Shown piece after piece: positions 1 to 5,424 of a stretch of DNA of 7,027 nucleotides. The notes below the pieces were generated by a model, which saw only the letters and a program-made list of their open reading frames with translations, had not been told where the DNA came from and did no database searches. The stretch is from Burkholderiales bacterium. GTDB lineage: Bacteria; Pseudomonadota; Gammaproteobacteria; Burkholderiales; Burkholderiaceae_C. The stretch's first letter is position 1; the number at the start of each line of letters is the position of its first letter. The stretch is from the NCBI GenBank assembly GCA_006227785.1, contig SBFU01000492.1:1-7027 (forward strand). Direction: 5' to 3'. Both the position numbers and the translations under genes were made by a program.

Positions 1-355
1 GCTCCACCAGCACCATCACCTTGCGCCAGAGCACCTTGCCCTTGGGCGTGAGGGCCAGGAACACGCTGCGGCCGTCGTGAGGACTGGCCACCTTCTGCAC
101 CAGCCCCTTGTCCACCAGCGACTGAGCGGCCCGGCTGGCCTGTCCCTTGTCCAGGTTGGCCTCGAAGGCCAGCTGGTTCACCGTGAGTTGGGAGAACGAG
201 CCGATGGACGAGAGCGTGCGGGCTTCGGACAGACCCAGACCCACCTCGTCCAGGTAGAGGGCGTGGGTGGCCATGTCGTTGAGTTTGGCCAGGGTGTTGA
301 GGCGGTAGGTGAAGAACCGCTCCAGGGCCGGAGGGGAAGGACTGCGCTCACTCAT
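1..355 (-). CDS. MarR-family transcriptional regulator (C-terminus cut by window edge)
   Basis: Reading the minus strand from the ATG at 355-353 gives an open frame of 118 codons running off the left edge. It starts MSERSPSPPALERFF. The winged helix-turn-helix is clear: LTVNQLAFEANLDKGQASRA (about residues 57-76) holds the recognition helix, followed by LVDKGLVQKV and the wing SPHDGRSVFLALTPKGK (91-107), whose D-x-R is the MarR-family wing signature. MarR proteins are dimeric cytoplasmic repressors that usually release DNA on binding a phenolic or other aromatic ligand. The gene is divergent from the hydroxylase operon, with a perfect palindrome between them, so it most likely represses that operon and perhaps itself. 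The start is not certain: no strong Shine-Dalgarno precedes 355, and an in-frame GTG at 361 would add two residues. The dimerisation C-terminus, roughly 30-40 residues, is not visible. The ligand is unknown. Confidence 0.92.
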   Translation of the reverse strand, partial: MSERSPSPPALERFFTYRLNTLAKLNDMATHALYLDEVGLGLSEARTLSSIGSFSQLTVNQLAFEANLDKGQASRAAQSLVDKGLVQKVASPHDGRSVFLALTPKGKVLWRKVMVLVE

Positions 356-397
356 ACCCACATTGTCCGTCAGGTCGGAAGGCCAGACACCGGTTGT

Positions 398-427
398 CTG
401 TCAAATAGTTGCGCACGCAACTAAAAT
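398..427 (+). promoter_or_regulatory. Candidate promoter of the aromatic-degradation operon
   Basis: CTGTCA (398-403, 4 of 6 matches to the sigma-70 -35 consensus) is followed, after 18 bp, by TAAAAT (422-427, 5 of 6 to the -10 consensus). Transcription would start near 434, leaving about 40 nt of leader before the ATG at 475. On the opposite strand the same segment contains a perfect TTGACA (404 to 399) that could be the -35 of the MarR gene, but no good -10 follows it at 17-18 bp. Confidence 0.5.
406..423. promoter_or_regulatory. Probable MarR operator, perfect 18-bp palindrome
   Basis: TAGTTGCG-CA-CGCAACTA is two perfect 8-bp inverted arms around a 2-bp centre, the size and symmetry usual for a MarR dimer site. 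It lies between the divergent MarR gene and the hydroxylase operon. Its right arm overlaps the best -10 hexamer (422-427), and the site fills the -35/-10 spacer, so binding would block RNA polymerase. That it is the site of the adjacent MarR protein is inferred from position and symmetry. Confidence 0.75.
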
Positions 428-474
428 GACCGACAATCCAGTCAACAGAGCGCCAAGCCCCGGAGACAAGCCCC

Positions 475-2166
475 ATGCACCATCCGACGACGCAGCCCCG
501 GCCGTCGATCTACTACCGCTACCAGGTGTTCCAGCCCTGGTTGCCGTCACAGCATGGGTCCCAGCCGCGCCACAAGGTTGCCATCGTGGGCACCGGACCG
601 GCCGGCATGGTCACGGCACTGGAGCTGGCCCGCCACGGCGTGCCCAGCGTGCTGCTCAGTGCGGAACTGCAGTTCTCGCAGGGCAGCAGGGCCATCGTGT
701 TCACCCGCCGCTCCATGGAGATCCTGCAGCAGGTGGGGGTGGCCGCTCGCATGACCGAGGGGGGCCTGCCCTGGCGCTTTGGCAATTCGTTCTACCGCGG
801 CCAGCGGGTCTTTCGCATGGAGGCGCCGCACGACGATGACGACCGGTTCTTCCCCATGCTCAATGTGCAGCAGCAGTACATGGAGGAATACCTGCACGAT
901 GCCTGCGCGGTGAATCCGCTGATCGAGATCCGCTGGGGCAACAAGGTGGTGGGCGTGACCCAGCGCGAAGGATTCGCCGAGGTTCGGGTCGACACGCCCG
1001 AGGGTGAGTACACGCTGCAGAGCGACTGGGTGGTGGATGCCTCCGGCGGCCGATCGGCCATCCGTGCGGCCACCGGCCTGCAGATGGAGGGGGCGTCCTA
1101 CGAAGGCTTCTTTGTCATTGCCGACATCCGCATCGACCTGCCGCTGCCCACCGAGCGACTGGCCTTCTTCGACCCCGAGTGGAACCCGGGCAACACCATC
1201 CTGATGCACCGCGAGCCGCACGGCATCTGGCGCGTGGACTACCAGTTGCCCGAGGGCGAGACGCCCGAAGAGGCGCTGCGCCCCGAATCGCTCAAGGCCC
1301 GTATCGATGCGCAGCTGGCCATGATCGGCCATGCCGGCACGCCCTGGGAGATGGACTGGAGCTCGGTTTATTCGGCCCGCACACTCACGCTGCCCGACTA
1401 TGTGCATGGCAACCTCATCTTCACCGGCGACGCGGCGCACCTGCTGCCCATCTTCGGGGTGCGCGGAGCCAACACCGCGTTCCAGGACGCGCAGTCGCTG
1501 GGCTGGCACCTGGCCTACGTGGTCAAGGGGCTGGCCGGTCCCCGCCTGTTGGCCAGCCACAGCGCCGAGCGGGTGGGCGCAGCGCGCGAGATCATCGCCG
1601 AGTCGGGCAAAAGCGTGCGCTTCATGACGCCGCCCACCCGGGGTTTCCGCCTGTTGCGCGATGCGGTGCTGTCGCTGTCGCTGCAGCACGGCTTCGTGCG
1701 CCCGCTCTACCACTGGCGCACCTCGCGTCCGCACGAGTACACCCACTCCTTGCTCAACAGCCAGGGCGACGACAACGCGCTGTTCACCGAGGGCCCGGCC
1801 CACGGTGCCCCGCCTCGCAACATCCGTCTGGCGGCCGATGACCACCTGCTGGATCACCTGGGCGGCGGCTTCGACCTGCTGTACTTCACCAGGAGCGACG
1901 CGGTGCCCGAGCCCCTCCTGGCGGTGGTGCGCCAGGCACGCGAGCGTGGTGTGGCGCTGCGTGTGAGCGCCGTTGGCCATGATGGACCGGTCAAGGGTGC
2001 TGACCAGAGCTTTGCCGATGCCGACGGACATTTCCGGGCCCGCTACGGGGTACGCGCCAGCGGCGCGGCCTACCTGCTGCGCCCGGACCAGCATGTCTGT
2101 GCCCGCTGGCTCACGCTGGACGCGCACCGCCTGCAAGCTGCCATCAACGCCGCACTGCCCCAGTGA
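475..2166 (+). CDS. FAD-dependent aromatic-ring hydroxylase (class A flavoprotein monooxygenase)
   Basis: The 563-residue product is a single-component flavin monooxygenase of the MhpA/PheA/TfdB type, which uses NAD(P)H and O2 to hydroxylate a phenolic ring. The Rossmann motif VAIVGTGPAG gives GxGxxG at G39/G41/G44. The NAD(P)H/FAD-contacting 'DG' region appears as VVDASGGRSAIR (about 186-197), slightly different from the usual CDGxxSxVR. The second FAD motif is GDAAH at 318-322, followed by LPIFGVRGANTAFQDAQSLGWHLA. Residues about 445-563 resemble the thioredoxin-like C-terminal domain of this subfamily, ending with AYLLRPDQHVCARW. Length is close to E. coli MhpA (554). The ATG at 475 has GGAG at 462-465, nine bases upstream. 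It is the first gene of an operon with the DUF2783-like, VOC and fumarylacetoacetase genes. A fumarylacetoacetase downstream points to a substrate turned into a para-diol such as homogentisate, for example a hydroxyphenylacetate; that is inference, and the true substrate cannot be read from the sequence. Confidence 0.92.
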   Translation: MHHPTTQPRPSIYYRYQVFQPWLPSQHGSQPRHKVAIVGTGPAGMVTALELARHGVPSVLLSAELQFSQGSRAIVFTRRSMEILQQVGVAARMTEGGLPWRFGNSFYRGQRVFRMEAPHDDDDRFFPMLNVQQQYMEEYLHDACAVNPLIEIRWGNKVVGVTQREGFAEVRVDTPEGEYTLQSDWVVDASGGRSAIRAATGLQMEGASYEGFFVIADIRIDLPLPTERLAFFDPEWNPGNTILMHREPHGIWRVDYQLPEGETPEEALRPESLKARIDAQLAMIGHAGTPWEMDWSSVYSARTLTLPDYVHGNLIFTGDAAHLLPIFGVRGANTAFQDAQSLGWHLAYVVKGLAGPRLLASHSAERVGAAREIIAESGKSVRFMTPPTRGFRLLRDAVLSLSLQHGFVRPLYHWRTSRPHEYTHSLLNSQGDDNALFTEGPAHGAPPRNIRLAADDHLLDHLGGGFDLLYFTRSDAVPEPLLAVVRQARERGVALRVSAVGHDGPVKGADQSFADADGHFRARYGVRASGAAYLLRPDQHVCARWLTLDAHRLQAAINAALPQ

Positions 2167-2192
2167 CCCGCACACCCTCGAAAGATCAGCCC

Positions 2193-2384
2193 ATGAACCC
2201 GATCAACACATTGCCCATCGAAGGTCTGGAAAGCGTCTACGACGCGTTGGCCCAGGCCATTGACCAGGCAGGCCCCGAGAAGGCCGAACTGTTTCTCGTC
2301 AAGCTCGCCCTGCTCAATGCCAACGCACTGGCCGATGCGGGCGTTTTCCAGCACCATGTGCAGGCCGCCCTGCAAGACCTCTGA
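2193..2384 (+). CDS. Small DUF2783-like protein
   Basis: The 63-residue product (MNPINTLPIEGLESVYDALA...) is acidic and helix-rich, with no signal peptide, membrane segment or metal motif. I recognise it as resembling the DUF2783 family, small proteins of about 60-70 residues often next to FAD monooxygenases in proteobacteria; their function is not established. The segment LFLVKLALLNANALADAGVFQHHVQAAL (about 36-63) fits a helical bundle or an interaction surface. I chose the ATG at 2193 over an in-frame GTG at 2163, which would overlap the hydroxylase stop, because the ATG has a modest GAAAG at about 2180-2184 and gives the typical family length. The gene is 26 bp after the hydroxylase and 26 bp before the VOC gene, so it is co-transcribed. 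It may be an accessory or stability factor for the hydroxylase, but this is inference. Confidence 0.75.
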   Translation: MNPINTLPIEGLESVYDALAQAIDQAGPEKAELFLVKLALLNANALADAGVFQHHVQAALQDL

Positions 2385-2410
2385 TCACCGACCCAACCCC
2401 AGGAGCCATC

Positions 2411-2953
2411 ATGAAGATCGAACGCATTCACCACGTTGCCTACCGCTGCAAGGACGCCAAGGAAACCGTCGAGTGGTACGTCAAGAACCTGAACATGGAC
2501 TTCGTGCTGGCCATTGCCGAAGACCAGGTGCCGTCCACCAAGGCGCCCGACCCTTACATGCACGTGTTCCTGGACGCCGGGCAGGGCAACGTGCTGGCCT
2601 TCTTCGAGCTGCCCAACTCGCCGGCCATGGGACGCGACGGCAACACACCGGAGTGGGTGCAGCACATCGCCTTCAAGGTCGGCAGCATGGATGACCTGCT
2701 GGCCACCAAGGAACGCCTGCAGGCCTCGGGCATCGACGTCATCGGGCCGACCGACCACACCATTTTCAAGAGCATCTACTTCTTCGACCCCAACGGCCAC
2801 CGGCTGGAGCTGTGCGCCGACGTGGGCACACCCCAGATGCACAAGGACCTGGACGAAGTGAAGTGGGACATGCTCAACGAATGGGCGCAGACCAAGCGCG
2901 CCCCCAAGCACGCGGCCTGGATGCACGACAAGGAATTCAAGGCCCTGGACTGA
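2411..2953 (+). CDS. VOC-family metalloprotein (glyoxalase/extradiol dioxygenase fold)
   Basis: The 180-residue protein has two vicinal-oxygen-chelate beta-alpha-beta-beta-beta modules. Module one runs from IERIHHVAYRCKD to VLAFFELP; module two runs from EWVQHIAFKV to SIYFFDPNGHRLELCAD. Candidate metal ligands are H8 (or H7), E66, H85 and E133. The spacing E66-H85-E133 (19 and 48) is close to that of E. coli glyoxalase I (E56-H74-E122), while H8/H85/E133 also fits the two-His-one-Glu site of type I extradiol dioxygenases. After about residue 137 there is a charged helical tail (KDLDEVKWDMLNEWAQTKRA) that is not part of the core fold. Translation starts at an ATG with AGGAG at 2401-2405. Lying between a ring hydroxylase and a fumarylacetoacetase, it may cleave the ring, isomerise the cleavage product or detoxify an intermediate. 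Sequence alone does not decide between these. Confidence 0.9.
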   Translation: MKIERIHHVAYRCKDAKETVEWYVKNLNMDFVLAIAEDQVPSTKAPDPYMHVFLDAGQGNVLAFFELPNSPAMGRDGNTPEWVQHIAFKVGSMDDLLATKERLQASGIDVIGPTDHTIFKSIYFFDPNGHRLELCADVGTPQMHKDLDEVKWDMLNEWAQTKRAPKHAAWMHDKEFKALD

Positions 2954-2965
2954 GACTCACCCGAC

Positions 2966-4279
2966 ATGACGATGCTCAATGAGACCCACGACCCGGCGCT
3001 GCGCAGCTGGGTCGCGTCGGCCAACCTGGCCGGCACCGACTTTCCGATCCAGAACCTTCCCTTCGCCAGCTTTCGGCGCCAGGGCAGCGACGAAGCCTTC
3101 CGAGGCGGTGTGGCCATCGGCGACCAGATTCTCGATCTGGCGGCCGTGCACCAGGCGGGTGTGTTCACCGGTGTTATCGGCGCGGCCATGAAGGCGGGTG
3201 CCCAGTCGCAACTCAATGCATTGATGGCGCTGGGACCGTCCGTGTGGAGCGCGTTGCGCCTGGCGCTGTCGCGCGCCCTGCGCGAGGGCGCGGCCAAGCA
3301 GGTGACCCTGCAGGCCTGCCTGGTGCCGCAGGCGCAGGCCGAATACGGCGTGCCCGCCCGCATCGGCGACTACACCGACTTCTACACCTCGGTGCACCAC
3401 GCCACCAACATCGGCAAGCTGTTCCGTCCGGACAACCCGCTGCTGCCCAACTACAAGTGGATTCCCATCGGCTACCACGGCCGGGCGTCCAGCATTGGCG
3501 TCTCGGGTCAGCAGTTTCGCCGGCCGGTGGGCCAGACGATGCCGCCGGGGGCCACCCAGCCTTCGCTCGGCCCCTGTAGGCGGCTGGACATCGAACTGGA
3601 ACTGGGCATCTTCGTGGGCACCGGCAATGAGCTGGGCGACCCGGTGAGCATGGCGCAGGCCGAGGACCACGTGTTTGGCCTCTGCCTGCTCAACGACTGG
3701 TCGGCCCGCGACATCCAGGCCTGGGAATACCAGCCGCTGGGACCCTTCCTGTCCAAGAACTTCGCCACCACCATCTCACCCTGGATCGTGACATTGGAGG
3801 CGCTGGCCCCCTACCGCGTGGCCTTCGAACGACCGGCGGATGATCCGCAGCCACTGCCGTATCTGGACAGCGATGCCAACCGCGAACGCGGCGCCTTCGA
3901 CATTCAGCTGCAGGTGGATCTGCAGACCCCAAGCATGCGCGAAGCCGGGCAGGGCGGCGCCACCATCTGCCGCACCAGCTACCGCCATGCCTACTGGACC
4001 GTGGCGCAGATGGTCACGCACCACACCGTCAACGGCTGCAATCTGCAGCCGGGCGACCTGTTCGGCAGCGGCACCCTGTCGGGGCCGACGCTGGACCAGG
4101 CCGGCGCCCTGATCGAGCTGACGGGCGGTGGCAAGAACCCGCTGCATCTGCCGGGCGGCGAGACGCGCACCTTCCTGGAAGATGGTGATGCGGTGGTGTT
4201 GCGCGGCTGGTGCGAGAAAGCTGGTGCGGCCCGTATCGGCTTCGGTGAGTGCCGGGGGACGGTGTTGCCGGCCCGCTGA
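2966..4279 (+). CDS. fahA: Fumarylacetoacetase (fumarylacetoacetate hydrolase)
   Basis: The 437-residue protein hydrolyses fumarylacetoacetate to fumarate and acetoacetate (EC 3.7.1.2), the last step of homogentisate breakdown, in the cytoplasm. It is full length for the two-domain enzyme: an SH3-like N-terminal domain to about residue 120, then the FAH fold. The active site is intact by comparison with the mouse enzyme: IGDYTDFYTSVHHATNIGKL supplies metal ligand D138, Y140 and catalytic H145; R154 and Y170 (IPIGYHGRASS) follow. Further metal ligands are E210 and E212 (LDIELEL) and D244 (LLNDWSARDIQ), with Q251, Y255, K264 (FLSKNF) and T370 (GSGTLSGP) also present. It is a true fumarylacetoacetase rather than the shorter fumarylpyruvate-hydrolase type. 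The gene lies 12 bp after the VOC stop with only a weak Shine-Dalgarno, so translation probably depends on coupling. A second in-frame ATG lies at 2972. No terminator follows before the next gene's promoter. Confidence 0.96.
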   Translation: MTMLNETHDPALRSWVASANLAGTDFPIQNLPFASFRRQGSDEAFRGGVAIGDQILDLAAVHQAGVFTGVIGAAMKAGAQSQLNALMALGPSVWSALRLALSRALREGAAKQVTLQACLVPQAQAEYGVPARIGDYTDFYTSVHHATNIGKLFRPDNPLLPNYKWIPIGYHGRASSIGVSGQQFRRPVGQTMPPGATQPSLGPCRRLDIELELGIFVGTGNELGDPVSMAQAEDHVFGLCLLNDWSARDIQAWEYQPLGPFLSKNFATTISPWIVTLEALAPYRVAFERPADDPQPLPYLDSDANRERGAFDIQLQVDLQTPSMREAGQGGATICRTSYRHAYWTVAQMVTHHTVNGCNLQPGDLFGSGTLSGPTLDQAGALIELTGGGKNPLHLPGGETRTFLEDGDAVVLRGWCEKAGAARIGFGECRGTVLPAR

Positions 4280-4291
4280 CCAAGGTGGTGC

Positions 4292-4320
4292 TTGTGCACA
4301 ACACTGTATTTATGTACAGT
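4292..4320 (+). promoter_or_regulatory. Candidate promoter of the radical SAM gene
   Basis: TTGTGC (4292-4297) and TACAGT (4315-4320) are separated by 17 bp. They match the sigma-70 -35 at 3 of 6 and the -10 at 4 of 6 positions. The -10 lies inside the right half of the LexA box, as in many SOS promoters. Transcription would begin at about 4327-4328, at or next to the ATG, which predicts a leaderless mRNA. The weak -35 keeps confidence moderate. Confidence 0.45.
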
Positions 4321-4328
4321 ATTGTGCA
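4295..4328. repeat. 34-bp imperfect palindrome around the SOS box
   Basis: TGCACAACACTGTA (4295-4308) pairs with TACAGTATTGTGCA (4315-4328) at 13 of 14 positions; the single mismatch is 4302/4321. The centre is TTTATG. The inner six pairs are the LexA half-sites; the outer seven-base arms TGCACAA/TTGTGCA are not required for LexA binding. The final base is the A of the probable start codon. No T-run follows, so it is not an intrinsic terminator. Confidence 0.8.
4304..4319. promoter_or_regulatory. LexA-binding SOS box
   Basis: CTGT-N8-ACAG occurs here as CTGTATTTATGTACAG, the beta/gammaproteobacterial LexA motif. The 20-bp context (4302-4321) matches 17 of 20 positions of the E. coli consensus TACTGTATATATATACAGTA. 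It lies directly upstream of the radical SAM start codon (4328) and overlaps the best promoter there, so repression by LexA and induction by DNA damage are expected. The AT-rich site stands out sharply from the surrounding GC-rich DNA. Confidence 0.85.
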
Positions 4329-5419
4329 TGGCGGAGTTCCTGTTTCCATTGCGTGTCCTCAAAGGCCGCGGCGTGCCCCATCGGCAGCCGCACCGGTTCG
4401 AGCGCGACCAGCGCGCGGCCTTCGATGACGGCTGGGACACCCTGTCCGCGCTGGTCGAGGCGGTTGAAGCGCCAACGGCCACCCAGGTCATCTGGGAGGA
4501 CGCCCGCAGCGCCATCACCCGCAACGACTCACCGGACATCGGCTTTTCGCTCGGGCTCAACCCCTACCGGGGTTGCGAACACGGCTGTGCCTACTGCTAC
4601 GCGCGGCCCAGCCACAGCTACCTCAACCTGTCGCCCGGGCTCGATTTCGAGACCCGCATCATTGCCAAGCGGAACATCGCGGCCGTGTTGCAGCGCGAGC
4701 TGACGGGGCCTGCCTACCGTCCCGACCTGCTGGCCCTGGGCACGGTCACCGACGCCTACCAGCCCGTCGAACGCGAACTGCGCCTGACGCGCGCGGTGCT
4801 GGAGGTATTGCACGCCGCACGCCACCCGGTGGCCATCGTCACCAAGGGCAGCGGGGTCGAGCGCGACCTGGACCTGCTCGCGCCCATGGGACGGCTCGGG
4901 CTGGCGGCGGTCTATGTCACCGTTACCACCCTCGACGCCGGGCTGGCCCGACGGCTGGAGCCACGGGCCGCCGCCCCGCACCGGCGGCTGCGCACCATCC
5001 GCACCCTGGCCGAAGCCGGCGTGCCGGTGGGGGTGAGTGTGTCACCCCAGATCCCCTTTCTCAACGAGGACATGGAGCAGGTGCTTCAAGCGTCCGCCGA
5101 GGCCGGCGCCACCCGTGCCTTCTACCAGGTGCTGCGCCTGCCCTGGGAGCTCAAGCCCATGTTCCGCCAGTGGCTGCAACAGCATGTGCCCGAGCGTGCC
5201 GAGCGCATCATGGCGCGCGTGCAGGACCTGCACGGTGGCCAGGACTACCGGGCCGACTTCGCCACCCGCATGAAGGGGCAGGGCATCTGGTCTGAACTGA
5301 TGCGCCAGCGGTTCGGCAAGGCCTGTCAACGCCTCGGACTCAACACCGGGCGACAGCCGCTGGACAGCAGCCGGTTCTCGCCATCGGCGCTGACGGGGCA
5401 GCGCGGTCTGTTCGACTGA
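4328..5419 (+). CDS. PA0069-family radical SAM protein (SplB-like)
   Basis: The product has 363 residues from the ATG at 4328. The radical SAM cluster motif is CEHGCAYC (C83, C87, C90; CX3CX2C), which binds the 4Fe-4S cluster used to cleave S-adenosylmethionine. It is preceded by GFSLGLNPYRG and followed by YARPSHSYLNLSPGLDFE, typical of the PA0069 group within COG1533 (SplB, spore photoproduct lyase relatives). The family N-terminal KGRG motif is at residues 12-15. A TTG at 4292 would add 12 residues, but those codons are the promoter and LexA box, so I reject it; starts further down would remove KGRG. The only cysteine after the cluster is C333, so the H-donor cysteine of spore photoproduct lyase is absent and identical chemistry is unlikely. 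An SOS box controls the gene, suggesting a DNA-damage role. The substrate is unknown. I recall, without being able to check, that Pseudomonas PA0069 was listed as SOS-induced. Confidence 0.92.
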   Translation: MAEFLFPLRVLKGRGVPHRQPHRFERDQRAAFDDGWDTLSALVEAVEAPTATQVIWEDARSAITRNDSPDIGFSLGLNPYRGCEHGCAYCYARPSHSYLNLSPGLDFETRIIAKRNIAAVLQRELTGPAYRPDLLALGTVTDAYQPVERELRLTRAVLEVLHAARHPVAIVTKGSGVERDLDLLAPMGRLGLAAVYVTVTTLDAGLARRLEPRAAAPHRRLRTIRTLAEAGVPVGVSVSPQIPFLNEDMEQVLQASAEAGATRAFYQVLRLPWELKPMFRQWLQQHVPERAERIMARVQDLHGGQDYRADFATRMKGQGIWSELMRQRFGKACQRLGLNTGRQPLDSSRFSPSALTGQRGLFD

Positions 5420-5424
5420 TAGGG

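Larger units (their letters stand above)
363..436. repeat. Three copies of TTGTCNGTCA in the divergent promoter region
   Basis: The decamer occurs as TTGTCCGTCA (363-372, plus), TTGTCTGTCA (394-403, plus) and TTGTCGGTCA (436 to 427, minus), differing only at the sixth base. Copies two and three form an inverted pair whose axis (415) lies within half a base of the axis of the MarR-type palindrome (414.5). Copies one and two are direct repeats 31 bp apart, about three helical turns. They may be extended operator half-sites or sites for a second regulator. Confidence 0.6.

Noticed and set aside
547..2175. 542-codon open frame on the minus strand opposite the hydroxylase
   Set aside because: Its translation is low-complexity in style, rich in Gly, His, Gln, Val and Arg with no recognisable domain, as expected for the antisense of a high-GC gene. 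The plus-strand flavoprotein is beyond doubt.
2163..2192. GTG start that would extend the DUF2783-like protein by 10 residues and overlap the hydroxylase stop
   Set aside because: The ATG at 2193 has a better start context and gives the usual family length; the overlap start cannot be excluded.
2237..2926. 229-codon minus-strand frame opposite the DUF2783-like and VOC genes
   Set aside because: Antisense shadow; no motif, no ribosome site, and it covers two well-supported plus-strand genes.
4292..4327. TTG start that would add 12 residues to the radical SAM protein
   Set aside because: These codons are the LexA box and probable promoter; the added residues (MCTTLYLCTVLC) are not family-like, while the ATG at 4328 leaves a usual short lead before the KGRG motif.
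4295..4328. Intrinsic terminator for the fumarylacetoacetase operon
   Set aside because: The inverted repeat is AT-rich in its core, has no T-run after it, and is better explained as a LexA operator.
3991..4560. 189-codon minus-strand frame crossing the fumarylacetoacetase end, the SOS box and the radical SAM start
   Set aside because: It runs through a palindromic promoter and two real genes, and its composition is that of a shadow frame.
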